Below, in pieces: positions 49,186 through 61,735 of a stretch of DNA of 64,000 bases. How positions within the stretch are numbered: the first letter of the stretch is position 1; each line of letters starts with the position of its first letter. The notes beneath the pieces were generated by a model that saw nothing but the letters and a program-made list of their open reading frames with translations, was not told the DNA's origin and searched no databases. Source of the DNA: Perilla frutescens (lineage: Eukaryota; Streptophyta; Magnoliopsida; Lamiales; Lamiaceae); assembly GCA_026008535.1 (NCBI GenBank), contig BRKX01000006.1, positions 1,386,501 to 1,450,500 on the forward strand, in the 5' to 3' direction. Both the position numbers and the translations under genes were made by a program.

Positions 49186-50452
49186 TATATATGCATATGT
49201 TTTTGTTTTATATATCATCAATGTAAATAAAAGTATTTTTGTAATTTTTTTTTTTATCTGGGAGTTTTCAGTTTTTACCGCGGTACCAACTCCATTGACG
49301 TTTGACCACATTCACTCCAGTCAAACTCATATTTCCACATATACCCTCAGTGTCATGTCCAGTAAATAACCCCGCTAAACGCGGGTAATAACTCAAAGCA
49401 AACATGTTACGCTCTTCGCGACAAACAATTTTATATTCCGCCTAAGACGACGACGTATGTGGGAGGCCCCACACTCTCTCTCTCAATATATATCCTTTTT
49501 TTCTTCTGTCCTTTGCTTCCATTCTTCCCCACACACTCTCTCTCTCTCTCTCCCTCTCTCCCTCTCCTCTCTCTCTCTCACTCATCACTCATCACTGAAG
49601 CAGCAATCAAAGTACATTAGATCTGAGCCTACATATCCAGGAACCCGACCCGTCCAGTACGATCCGGTAGCTTTCATCTTCATTGCAGCTTACTCTCTCA
49701 TATTTTGGAATGCTTGTGTAGTGTTGAGTGTATTATTGCTGCTACGACTGATTGCTTTTACAATTCTTCCGATTTGATCGGAATGGCTACGTGAAGAGAT
49801 CCACTAGCTTCGAACTCGACCTTTAACGATTGTTTGCGTTGAATGTTGTGTGCACTGCTTCTGTATCATTTATTTATTTTCTGAGGGTTTTCTATTGTCG
49901 AAGAGCTTTTTTTTTTGTCTAATTTTGTTTCGGCGCTTGAAAACAGCTGAATACTAGGCATCTAGTTCTTCTTGTTTGGTTTGATTGAAGTGCAGTGAAA
50001 CTGGAGCAATGCTGTTTGAACTGTTTTTTTTCTCCTTTTCAATGGATCGTCTGACTGTTCGCGCGATGGGACTAAAATGAAGTATTTGTGCGTGTTTCTG
50101 TGAATTTTTTTAACTTGCATCTTTGAGATAGTTTGATGAATTTGGTATGATGTTGTACAATCTTATAATTTGTTAAAGGGAAAGGAATAGTTTGGGGAGT
50201 ATTTCTCCTGTTGAATGGATCCAGCTTTGGCTTGCTTTATATTTCTGCTTGTTGCAATATTATTGATAATGCTGCTGTTGAGCATATGAGATTGTCAGAT
50301 TGAGTTCTGGCTTCGTTCCTAGTTCTCGGAATATATAACAAGATAAGGCAGCAACGGCCAATTTGTTAACTATTAGGTCTAACCTGATTTAAAGTGAACT
50401 GTAGTGAAATTCAAGATTCACCCTTTCTCAGGTTTCTTTGAGCTGCTGTGGA
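49186..50452. other. Promoter, 5' UTR exon and leader intron of MAP65
   Basis: CT microsatellites at about 49530-49580 precede a probable untranslated exon ending at 49666 (GATCCG|GTAGCT). A 765-bp leader intron ends at 50431 (TTTCTCAG). The exon limits are inferred from splice consensus only. Confidence 0.5.
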
Positions 50453-53400
50453 ATGGCATCTGTAGAAGCTGAAAATCCTCTTGGCGGACAAAGTACATGT
50501 GGATCTTTGCTCAGCTGCAGGCAATTCCCCATTAAATTCCTATTTTGTGCTCTCTGTTTCAGTTGCCATGAAATTGTTGCATAGTGACAGAAATTATTCT
50601 TTTCATGCAGCAAATTTGGGATGAAGTTGGTGAAAGTGATGAGGAAAGAGACAAAATTCTTCTTCAGTTAGAGCAAGAGTGCTTGGATGTATACAAGAGA
50701 AAGGTTGACCTGACCGTGAAATCTAGAGCACACCTTCTTCAGACATTGGCAGATGCTAGAGTTGAACTCACCAATCTCTTATCATCTCTTGGGGAAAAGA
50801 CTTATGTCGGAATTGTAAGTGATGGGCCTGAACTCTAGCTGTGATAATAATGCGAGAAACAATTTACGGTGAATAGCATTTGTGTAAAAAAATTATTGCA
50901 TAACAGTATGTTAATTAGTATAATTTTCCATGTTTGCTTTGTTTACTTTTGCAGCCTGAGAGGACATCAGGAACGATCAAGGAACAGCTTGAAGCTATAG
51001 CTCCTGCACTGGAAAAACTTTGGAAACAGAAGGATGAGAGGATACAAGAGTTTTCTGATGTTCAATCTCAAATACGGAAGATATCTGCAGAAATTTCTGG
51101 AATTAATGACCACGTGGAGAGTCCAACAGTCGATTCGTCTGATCTATCCCTAAAGAAATTGGATGAGTTTCATGCTCAGCTTCAAGATCTTCAAAAGGAA
51201 AAGGTAAATACTTTTAACTAACCAAACTGAGTTTGTTAGTGCTTCGGACTATTTCTCTAAGCAGTGAATTGCTCTTGGTTTGTTTTTCTTGGTTTTCCAG
51301 AGTGACAGGCTGCACAAGGTTCTTGAATTTGTCAGCACAGTTCATGATCTTTGTGCTGTCCTTGGCATGGACTTCTTTACTACCGTCACAGAAGTTCATC
51401 CAAGCCTAAATGACTCCACTGGTGTTCAGTCAAAAAGCATCAGCAATGACACACTATCTAGGCTGGCGAAGACCGTTTTAGCACTAAAAGAAGACAAGAA
51501 GCAGAGATTACAAAAGGTTCTGACTTTTGAATGATTTGTGATAGTGAACTTTATGGAGCTGATATTTTCAATACTGGTTAAATGAGATGCACGTAATCAC
51601 TGATTCATTTGATGGTGGAAGCTCAACCCTCAGCGTTTGATCATTATAATACCTCATTCACACCTTTCTCATGAGTTGTGGTTAGAGCTCCATTTCAGGT
51701 GTAGGATTACTCAATTTTGAGTAGTTGGTCTAACTTCCAATTTCCTTCCTTTTGCTTTTCTTTTCTATTTTACTTTTCTTTGTTGGGGGGGGGGGGGGGG
51801 GTTGGGGATTAACTAGCATTTTTTAGAAGTTTCCCAGTGATGCTGAAGAGCTTATATTTAGAAATTGCCTTTAGTTACAATTGTCTTTGCCCTTTTGCAT
51901 AATCTTTGTTGCCTTTGTTTTGGCAATTTATTGCGGTGTTCAGTTTTTGTCACTTTGGCATGTAGACAGTAAATACCCTAACTGTGTCATATGGCAATTA
52001 ACTCTGACTTCTGACTCATGTCCACAGCTTCAAGAATTAGCAACTCAGCTAATTGACCTTTGGAATCTGATGGACACACCTCCAGAAGAACGCAGCCTAT
52101 TTGACCATGTCACTTGTAATATTTCAGCATCAGTGGATGAAGTTACTATTCCTGGATCTCTTGCTTTGGACCTCATTGAACAGGTACCTTGCAAGTTACT
52201 ACACTTGTTGAATGTTGTATGACGTAGAAAGGACAATCATTAACTGATTTAGTTATTCCTGTTTTTTACAGGCCGAAGTGGAGGTTGAGAGGCTTGATCA
52301 GCTAAAAGCTAGCAAAATGAAGGAAATTGCTTTTAAGAGGCAAACTGAGCTCGAGGAGATTTTTGCTCATGCACATATAGAGATTGATAGTGAGGCAGCT
52401 CGAGACAAAATTTTGTCGCTCATTGATTCAGGGAGTGTGGAGCCTGTGGAGTTATTGTCTGACATGGACAATCAGATACTAAAAGCAAAAGAAGAGGCTC
52501 TTAGCAGGAAGGAGATATTAGATAAGGTTGAAAAATGGATGTCAGCTTGTGAAGAAGAAAGCTGGCTTGAAGATTACAGTAGGGTAATTACTCTCTAGAC
52601 ATCTTTCCCCTTTGATTCACTTTTACATTTAGTTTGTCTATATATATTTTTTTCTTGCACTGTCTTAACATAAATTTGGAACTCAAGCTGAAAATTTTCA
52701 TAAATCCTTATTCATTATGCTGAATTGTCAAAATTGTGTATCGAGCACCTTCATGTTTCTGGGAAATAGTGATTGTACAATTGGTGCAGTGATAGTGAGC
52801 ATGTGAAAGAACCACGAGTATTAGTTAGTTCCTCCAAGTGCTTCCTCTCGTTGTTTGTCCTATCCTATGTTCCTTCTTACTTTGGTGGTTTCTAGTCATT
52901 TACATGCACTCAGACTCGCAATTTCATCACCCCCACTCGCAATTTTTTTCCTTGTTTCTTTTTTCCCTCAAAGCTTAATACCAACTTTGTCTATCATGTG
53001 ATCATAGAATTAAATATTGTTATTCATTTAAGCTGCCTTGTTTTTACCGGTTCATCTCACACGATCTTTGATTTATGCAATTTTATATTTCATCTAGTTT
53101 AACTCTCTAGGTATCTTGTAAAACTAAAGATCCCTATTAAACTACAAGTCTTAAAAGTACATCTTCTGTCCCATTCACTCGTACGGTTCAGTTCCCTAGA
53201 ACTCAGATTAAGAATTTCATTTGTGAAAACAGGATGAAAACAGGTACAATGCTAGCAGGGGTGCTCATTTAAATCTGAAGAGAGCTGAAAAGGCACGAAT
53301 CCTGGTTAATAAAATCCCAGGTACTGACTGAACTACGCAATACTCTATAGCTATTGCAACTTTAACTAATGCATCTGTTTTTTTCTGAAAAATGGAACTA

Positions 53401-53966
53401 ACATATTACTGTCCTCGTGCAGCCCTAGTAGACAGCTTAGTTGCTAAAACCCGCGCATGGGAGCAAGACCGCGGCATTACATTTACATATGACGGCGTTC
53501 CTCTACTTGCCATGCTAGACGAGTATGCAATGCTGAGACAAGATAGGGAAGAGGAGAAGAAGAGAATGAGGGTACGTAGGGTCTGATTTCCTCGAGTGTG
53601 ATTGTTCTTTACCGCAGATTTCATTCCCATTAGTCTGAACTCTGAGCTGAATTCTACTCTTGTTGTTTGCAGGATCAGAAGAAGTTCCATGAACAGTTCA
53701 ATAAAGAACATGAATCAATGTTTGGTGCATCGCCAAGCCCAGCTCGACAGCTGAGTGGTACGAAGAAGGTGGCTGGCCTCCGCGCCAATGGAAACACAAG
53801 CAGGCGGCTTTCGCTTAACGCTCATCAGAACGGTTCGAGATCAATAAATAGAGATGGGAAGATGAGAGACACGAGGCCAGTAGCCCCAGTGAACTATGTA
53901 GCCATATCGAAAGAGGATGCAGCATCTCAAATCTCTGGGGGAGATCTCCTTCCTAATACACCGTAA
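50453..53966 (+). CDS. MAP65-1: Microtubule-associated protein MAP65 (MAP65-1/2 type), 5' frame disturbed
   Basis: Exons: 50453-50520, 50611-50814, 50955-51203, 51301-51516, 52028-52183, 52272-52583, 53233-53320, 53423-53571, 53673-53966. Exons 2-9 are in phase and encode 555 residues of a MAP65/PRC1/Ase1 protein. They are long coiled coils with conserved IWDEVGES, EQECLDVYKRKV, LEFVSTVHDLCAVLG, WMSACEEESWLEDY and GAHLNLKRAEKARILV, and a basic Ser-rich tail (RRLSLNAHQNGSRS). These proteins cross-link antiparallel microtubules in cortical arrays and the phragmoplast; the tail is usually a kinase target. The first exon begins with a family-like MASVEAENPLGG but is 68 nt long, one base short of phase, and ends before GC, not GT. 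An in-frame ATG at 50497 (MWIFAQLQ, then exon 2) could restore translation. Syntenic with At4g26760/At5g55230. Confidence 0.9.
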
Positions 53967-55373
53967 GTAATATATATATATATATATATATTGGTTGTTT
54001 ATATGTATAATTAATAATACATAATAATAATATGTTTAGCTACTGGAGGAGTAGTGACTAGTGATGATACTAGCTTGTTAGTGATTTGAGGGTAGAGACT
54101 AACGGCAACTTCTTTCAACTCTTTAACTGCTATACTTTATAAATTTATGTGTTATTTGCGCATGAATTATTTACACATGTTTTGTGCATTTGATTTGATT
54201 ACATCATAAATTTATGTTTAACGTGTAATTATATTTACTTATTGAATTATCAAATCAGTATTGACCGTCTTCATATTGTAAGATGCGATTTGCTATCACA
54301 ACAAAAACAATGACAATGGGTCAAATTAGTTTTCAATACCATATAATAAATCAATGGAAAAAAAAAATCACATTAGAAATGAAATTACTACACTTTGGGG
54401 AAGATAAATAATCATTTGCTCAGAAGTCCTCAGATTATAAAAGCCTATTAGGGCTACACCAACTCATTTCAAGTTCATCCTATCAAGGTGTTGGGCTATT
54501 CGAGACGGGCCATTTCGGAATAAATTTGTGTCGGATTAAAATTTTCCGACCGTAACACTCTTATTTTTTCTCGGACTATTCGGATCATTCACGAAATTCG
54601 AGTTGGATTGACATCCTTATTCTAATATATTTTGGAATAATTTTTCAATCATGGTGGATTTTATAGCCCCGTCCTACCCCGTTCACTTCCACCATTATAT
54701 GTATCATTTGCGTATGTTGATATAATATATATATTTTTCACTAAACAAGTATTTATTTTTCATATTTCTAAGGCAATTCACACTTTACTCCATAATAGAT
54801 GCTTAGAAAAACGTTTTATTTCATTTGAAATTATAATGTGTAAAAATCTTGATGCATTTTGATTTTTTGTTTTTTACAAAACTTATTTTTTTATTCCAAT
54901 AGATCCTTAATTTTTTTTTTCAATAGATTTTAAAGCGTATTATTGTTTCTTTTTTTAGTTTTCTCATTTTCTCTTCGTTTTATTTTTTCTCACTAAAATT
55001 AAAATACTATATTTGATCTCTTACAGTGTTTCTCCGAGGAGGTTTTAACGAGTTTCGACACAACAAACGTAAATAAACAAAGACCTCCAACACAAATAAT
55101 ACAAAAATATTTAGAGAGCTTTGAAAACAAAAACTAATAATACAGAAATATACAATAAAATGAAGATATATATTAGTAATTCATAAATCAACAAAATTGT
55201 GCAAGTCTTATCTTACATATTAAGATAAAAACGAGTTTTTATCAATAAAGAATAACAAAGAAAGAAAGCGACGTCGTTTCTTCCTGTAGCCATTTCCATC
55301 TTCATCTTCTGCTACAAGCTTACAACATTCAACATACATCTCCATCTTTCCTTTGAGTCGAGTTTTCGAATTG
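53967..55373. other. Intergenic DNA between MAP65 and LIP5
   Basis: Includes an AT microsatellite at 53970-53991 and a decayed member of the hAT family at about 54450-54618 (gggctattcgagacgggcc ... ttgacatcc). No gene is supported. Confidence 0.5.
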
Positions 55374-55473
55374 ATGGCGGCGGAAAATGAGCCGGCGAAG
55401 CTACTTCTGCCGTATCTTCAGCGCGCCGATGAGCTGCAGAAACACGAACCTCTCGTTGCCTACTACTGTAAAA

Positions 55474-55517
<44 letters not shown>

Positions 55518-58089
55518 ATTGTTCAATTAAATTCTGTAATCGAATTACAAAACGATTTTGATAGTGAATCGTTATTTTTTACGTAATCAATTTAACGTGA
55601 TGTGTTTTATGTAGTCTTTGTTTAATTTTTTTTTTTTTTTTTTTGAAATTGAATTACGTATTTTGATCAGGTCGATTGTACGCGATGGAACGAGGGTTAA
55701 GGATTCCTCAAAGCGATCGTACCAAGACGACCAACGCCCTCCTTGTTTCCCTCATGAAACAACTAGAAAAGGTTTTTGACTTTTTTTTAATATATATAAT
55801 TATTATTTTGTGCAAGCATAAATTTTAATTGATTTTAGTGATAAAATCAGTTATTAAGTATATAATATGCCTACAGAGAGTCTTACTTGTTTTATAGCAT
55901 GTTGAAATATGACCAAATTTCCACAACTGAAATCATGTGTGCCAATGTTCTGTTGCTTGTTGAGTTCTAATTATCTGGTGGAGAAGTTCAGCTTTGTGGA
56001 GTTCCACTTTTTGAGTGTTTAACTGCGTTTTTTAGTCAGAGTTCGTGCTTATGCCAGTACAGGGGTTGGGATTTTTTTTCTCTGTGGATTATCTAATGTG
56101 GCAGATCCTCTTGTGAATGATGTTCTTCACATTCTCTTGCAGGATAAGAAGTCGCTGACTTTGGGGCCTGACGATCATCTACATGTTGAGGGATTTGCCT
56201 TGAATGTCTTTTCAAAGGCAGACAAACAAGACAGGGCTGGGCGAGCTGATATGTATGCAAACTTTCTCGACCTTTTTAGTTAGTTATATTTGCTCATGGT
56301 TTATTGTGTTGCCATGTCAGTTTATCTGTTTATGGGATCCATCATATGTTATTGTGGGATGTGTGTGTGTGTGTATTGTTTCGTGCCCTCGATGCATGAT
56401 GTGCTAATTGACGATGTATGTTACCATATGGAAGCATCTGTAAAACTGTGACCCGTTAGAGCCGAGGTCTTTGAATCTTCATCATTCTGGTATTTCTCTG
56501 TTTCACTACCACGAGCATGCTTAAGATTAGTGCCTGCTAATTGATGGGGGGGGGGGGGGTTGGTTTTGTCTTGCTATTCCAGATCTAATTATTTCTTTCT
56601 TGTGCAGAAATACTGCAAAAACTTTCTATGCTGCAAGCATTTTCTTTGAAATCCTGAATCAGTTTGGTGAACTTCAGCCTGATGTAAGCACTATTTAATT
56701 CACCGCGATATTTTAAGTTTAATATTTTCAAATTCCTTAATCATCTCTAGTTACAGCTTGAGCAGAAACAGAAGTATGCAGCATGGAAAGCAGCTGATAT
56801 TAGGAAGGCACTGAAGGAAGGGAAGAAGCCTATCCCGGGCCCTCCTGGTGGAGAGACAGATTTATCAGTGCCATCGAGTACATATAGCGGTGAAAATGTA
56901 TGTATTATATGTGATTTTCTTTTTCATAACGTTTTACCTTATGTGTGGCGAAGAAGAAGAATGGATGTGATTTTGGTGTATGCAAATAATCTAATGCTTT
57001 CCTTCTGCTATTTGACTGCTGTTGTCTGTTGACTGAACTCCGTAACCCCCACAAGAAAAAATTCTTTTCCTTTCCTGTTGTTAGAAATCAAATTTCTCAT
57101 TAATATATCTATAACAATGCATTGTGTGGTTCCTAGCTAGAGTTTCAGAAATAGCTTCTTTTATTTTTCTAATAATTTAGATGCTCTTTCAGGATCTTGA
57201 ACCGAGCAGAAGTAGTTCTGCTGACTTCGGCACCCGGCCAGAGCTGACGAGAGTAGATTCTGCCACAAGAACTGCACCAGCTTCGGATTCATCTCCTCAA
57301 GCATATGATCATGATAATCTTCAGCATTCTCCTGCTTTCTCTCAACCACCTCCATCGGGAATTCCACCGCAATCCCATTATGCCACCGACAATTACTCTG
57401 GAGTAGATTCTGGTGCAAGAACCGCACCAGATTCAGATCCATTTCCTCAAGCCTATAATCATGATAGTTTTCAACATTCTGCTAATTTCTCGCGGCTACC
57501 TTCAAATGTCACACCCTCACCTCCGTCGACCATGGCCCCGCCATCTCATTATCCTTCCGAAAATTATCCATCTGATAACATTCATCAACCACCAAATGGG
57601 TCTGAGCATTCTATTTATAATCATCAGTCAAATCAGCACCTGCCATACCAACCCGATCCGCAACAGAACATGCCGCAACGCTACCCATCCCATGATATAC
57701 CCTCCTACTCATATGCCAATTTCCAGTCTTACCCAAGTTTCACGGAGAGTAGCCTTCCCACAGCTCCTTCTCATTACCCTTCTTCATATTTTCAAGGTCC
57801 CGATGCTGCCTACACCGGCTCATTACCTTCTAACGCAGCAGCAGCATACGCTTCAAGTCCTCAATATAATTCTAGTGGCACTAATGGGAATGTTTCAGAA
57901 GTTTCACCACCGACCTCGGAAAAATACAAGTACGACAGCAGTTACCAGCCTCCACCGGAGAAAATTGCAGAAGCACACAAGGCTGCAAGGTTCGCAGTAG
58001 GGGCTTTGGCATTTGACGAAGTATCTGTTGCGGTCGACCACCTTAAGAAATCTCTCGAGTTGTTGACAAATCAATCATCTGGGAAGTGA
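55374..58089 (+). CDS. LIP5: LIP5/VTA1 homologue, ESCRT-associated activator of SKD1/VPS4
   Basis: Six exons (55374-55467, 55671-55771, 56143-56252, 56608-56683, 56757-56897, 57193-58089) give 472 codons. The N-terminal half is the VTA1 domain with two MIT-like helical repeats (LLLPYLQRADELQKHEP, AMERGLRIPQ, ADKQDRAGRAD, NTAKTFYAASIFFEILNQFG). A long Pro/Ser/Tyr/His-rich linker covers about residues 175-425. The C-terminal module, YQPPPEKIAEAHKAARFA to VDHLKKSLELL, is the part that in VTA1/LIP5 dimerises and stimulates the AAA ATPase VPS4/SKD1. It acts at multivesicular bodies. Within the linker, GVDSGARTAPDSDPFPQAY repeats an earlier RVDSATRTAPASDSSPQAY, an internal duplication. Intron 1 begins beside a CT microsatellite. 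Intron 4 has two in-frame acceptors 6 nt apart. Order matches At4g26750. Confidence 0.95.
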
Positions 58090-59151
58090 ATCCTATTGTA
58101 CATCGACTTCATATCAAGGTTTGCTTCGTGAAGGTTGATTTTCTTGCTGGATATGATGATGTTTGCGTCATTCTCTTGCCTATTTGGGACTGGAAAATGA
58201 GCATCAGAAATTGTATATGAACTTTTATTGAGTATCAAAATATTTTTCATTACATGGAAGTATATGAACTTGTATCCAAGTTCAAGATGCATGGATTGTA
58301 AATATTTGTTATCTTCATTTTCCTTCAAGGCATTGATGTTCTTCTTTGCCGTTGCATATATATATATTTTATCTTGTAACAATATAATCACTTCGGGTGA
58401 ATATAACCGATTTTTTTGTTGATTATTTCACTTTCTCCGAATTGAATGCTATACAATTTTTCCTATGTACGATTATGAAGATCTGTAATCGCCCCAACCG
58501 AAGATCGTTCGTAAAACCTATTATACGAAGAGGCATTTAGGATTCGGATTTTGACCCGTTTAAGTTTTTGTGAAGTTTGATAGATACGGTGAAGGATATA
58601 TCCTAGCTAGTGACTTTGTATGAAGAAATGGGATTGCATTTGCACAAAAACCCTAGTGAAAATTTGTGTTGTGAGAGAAGAATGAGCCAAAGATTTGCGT
58701 TGTCGTATGTGCAAATTAACAAATACAAATTAAATAGGTGTGTGTTTGGCTGTGTGTGTGTGTGTACATATATTTCAACTCTAACTCCAATGCCTAGGTT
58801 TCCTATATAGAAACAAGATATAATAAGAACAATGAATCTTTGTAATACCGCAAGAAACAAGGCATAATATAACAACAATGAATCTGCATGCAAAGATGCA
58901 AAGAGCCTTCACTTAGTATTAACGATGTTTACAATGTTAAATTCACTCTTACCACTTCCTCATCATATCCCTACTTATCTACTATGCTCAAATTAACTAT
59001 ATTTTCCTCTTAAAATTCGTCCAGCTATACATAGACATATATAATATTATATATATATATAAACACACACATGCATATATATTCCAAACCCATTGGCCTA
59101 GCTAGCTCACTAGAAATTTGTGTTGATTGAGATCATCATTCTTCACCAACG
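58090..59151. other. Intergenic DNA between LIP5 and the small intronless gene
   Basis: LIP5 3' UTR (to about 58400), then AT-rich sequence with short TG and TA microsatellites. The last 100 bp should hold the promoter and 5' UTR of the next gene. Confidence 0.5.
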
Positions 59152-59664
59152 ATGGGTATAAGCTTCTGCGGATTCCGGCGCCGCCCCCGCCCCAACGGAC
59201 CACCACCGGAGAAAGACTCAGCGATGATGAACAAGTTGATGGCCGCCATGAACGTGAAAAAGAGGCGGTTATGTCCGCCGGAGAAGAAGCCGGATCATGA
59301 TATCGACGACAGCTGTAAGCAGGTCATCATAACTCTTGAGGACTTGATTGTATCTTCGCCGGGAGCTGGCTTCAACATCATTCACACCGGCGGCGGCGGA
59401 GGAGCTGAAACGCCGCCGGTGCATAAACAATCGTCGTCCAGAAAAATTCACCCGTCTTCTGATGGAGACCTCAAACAATCGCTCCTTCTGCCTATTTCTG
59501 CCGAATTCAACCTCCCTTCAGCTGTGGAATCGGGAAGCAGCAGCTCCTTGTCCAGAACGAAAAGCGGGAAAGCGAGGAAGAAGGTCAGTTTCCGGTCGCC
59601 GGAAGTGGCCGACGTTTTTCTGCTGCATCACTCGCCGCCGCCGCTCGATATAATACGTACGTAG
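59152..59664 (+). CDS. Uncharacterised small intronless plant protein
   Basis: A single open frame of 170 codons whose GC content is far above its flanks. The start context is good (AACGATGGG). I do not recognise the family. Visible features are a basic Pro/Arg N-terminus (FCGFRRRPRPNGPPP), a short acidic-hydrophobic stretch (KQVIITLEDLIVSS, about 56-69), a poly-Gly run with PP, a Ser-rich region, and a C-terminal motif KKVSFRSPEVADVFLL at 143-158. That last motif looks conserved in type and could be a phosphorylation or docking site. No signal peptide or membrane segment is seen. It has no counterpart I recall in the Arabidopsis blocks used for comparison. Confidence 0.65.
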   Translation: MGISFCGFRRRPRPNGPPPEKDSAMMNKLMAAMNVKKRRLCPPEKKPDHDIDDSCKQVIITLEDLIVSSPGAGFNIIHTGGGGGAETPPVHKQSSSRKIHPSSDGDLKQSLLLPISAEFNLPSAVESGSSSSLSRTKSGKARKKVSFRSPEVADVFLLHHSPPPLDIIRT

Positions 59665-59677
59665 AACGAACTCATGG

Positions 59678-59930
59678 GAGTAAATTTCGATTCGGGTTCT
59701 CACGGGACACTCGTTAGTCCGCTTCTAATCTCCATACTATCATTTTTTATCCATTTTAAAAAAAAAAAGAAGCCAATTTTAGTGTTTTGGTTTTCAAATT
59801 TTGTCCCACCAATTTAACGTTAAAAGCGGGATCAAATTCAAAATTTATTCCATTTGGTACAAAAAATGATAGTATGGGAATCGAAGGGGGACTAACGTAT
59901 ATCCTTTGGGATCAAAATTAAAATTTACTC
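59678..59930. mobile_element. Inverted-repeat MITE
   Basis: About 253 bp. The left end gagtaaatttcgattc and right end ...ttaaaatttactc are complementary. Inner arms match (ccatactatcattttttatc against the complement near 59850-59875). Flanks share aactc, too short to prove a target duplication. Confidence 0.6.
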
Positions 59931-60477
59931 AACTCGATTACACTGTCTATGCAGCAGTGGGAGGTATTACCCCTATATGCGTTATAAAATTTTTCGAGCT
60001 TCATGCATTGTTGATTAATGACCACTATTTGACGATTCCAGACGTCAAACAACATATACATACATATATGTATGTGTGTATGTATGTACTATTATCTCTG
60101 TATAATTAATTTAATTTCCAGAAATACATGTGTGTATGAATGTAAGATTATATAATTAAATTCATAGTTGTATGCTCAGATCCAGTTGTGCGTTATTCTT
60201 GTTCGGCTCTATATTATGGTCTTTATAATATGGAGTATATGTTATATATATACCAATGCATGATATATGATTGAGATTTATAAATTAAAATTTAGTACGT
60301 ATGTGATGTGAATTTATAAATTAAAGCAAGCGATATTCAATTAAAACGGAATTGTCTTGTGGAGATGGAATATGATATTCGGATGAGATTCTCTAGTTCG
60401 AAGTGTGTGTCTCAATTGTGTGTCACTATTAAAAAGTAAATAGTTTAAATATATATTGATTATGTTGAGATTCTCTA

Positions 60478-60790
60478 GACATGAGTCGAGTCGAGTCTGA
60501 ACATACGTATGTTCAAACTTGTTTGAAATGATATCGAGCTTTAAAATTTATGTTTGAGCTTGTTTGATTATCTATCGAATCGAGTTCAAACGAGATCTAA
60601 TCGAGTCGAGCTCGAGTAGTTTTATATTTTTATACATGTTTGCTCTTTTTTACCTATCGAGCTCGAGTTCGAACTGAGCTTTAAATTTTATCGAACACAA
60701 AATTATGTTCAAGCCTGTTTGACATGCTTATCAAATCAAACTTTTAACGAACGACCATACATAAGTCGAGTATCGAACTATTTACTTTGA
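60478..60790. repeat. Dispersed gagtcgag repeat, best-preserved copy
   Basis: Begins catgagtcgagtcgag and runs through tgtttgaaatgatatcgagc, ttgagcttgtttgattatct and gagtcgagctcgagtagttt. It is the longest clear member of the family and useful as its reference in this window. Confidence 0.6.
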
Positions 60791-61735
60791 TTTTCAGCCC
60801 TAAAATCATTGGCTTATAAAATTATCCATTGAGCCTCCGAATCGTATCTCTTTAGAAAGAAGATCTTTAGAATATGAATCATATGATTTTCAGTCCCCTT
60901 ACAAAACGTTCGTTATTTAACTGTGAAATAATCAATTACATTTACGAATTAAAAAATAAAATTAAATACTAAAAATATTAATAAATCTTAATAGGGTGAA
61001 ATCAACTTTAAATAATAATGTAAAATTAACGTAATCGAAAAAAAAGTAAACTCGGATAAGAAAAAATAAAAGAAAAAACTAATAATTTTAAAGTTGGGAC
61101 ACGCGCTTTGGACCGTAGGATTTTATGTGAAAAAAGTGGGTAGATAAAATTAAAAAATTAATGCTAATAATCTACATTTCAACATCTTTTGATTAAGATA
61201 AGCTTTTTTTATATATAAAAGAATAGATATATGAGACAATAATATCATGTAGAAAAAAAAAATGAAAAAGTGGGCAAAGACAACTTCTTGTTTACAATCC
61301 ATTTTCCATTATTCAAGACTGTTAGAAAAGCAAAAAAGTCTCAGTTACTGTTGTAATTAATCTTTAGACACAATCATCACATTATTTCAAACTTTTCTTT
61401 TCCTCAACTTTATCTATATCTTGACTTTGATCAGAGCTAAGGGATCACCAAAAGCCCAAAATTATAACTCCAAATTAACTGCCACATCTAACTGCAGAGC
61501 AATCAAATTTCATATCAACACTCACTAATTAAATAATAACACAAATTAATTCATAATAAGGTACTAATTAATTAAAAACATTAATAAAAAAGTACTATAC
61601 TTTAATTAAACGGTTAAACCTGCCACCAAAATATAATGAGAACAACTTCCCTCTTCTTTCTCTCTCCTCCCTTTTTATAGACATCACATTTTCCCTTTTT
61701 TTTTTTTTTTTTTTTCTATTTCTCCTCTAATATAA
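60791..61735. other. Intergenic DNA
   Basis: AT-rich with a T homopolymer of about 20 near 61695-61715. It includes the 3' UTR of the downstream minus-strand gene. Nothing else is recognised. Confidence 0.5.

Noticed and set aside
51785..51801. G homopolymer of about 16 as a regulatory quadruplex
   Set aside because: A single uninterrupted G run in an intron, more likely a slippage or sequencing hot spot; similar tracts occur near 8139, 25554 and 56547.
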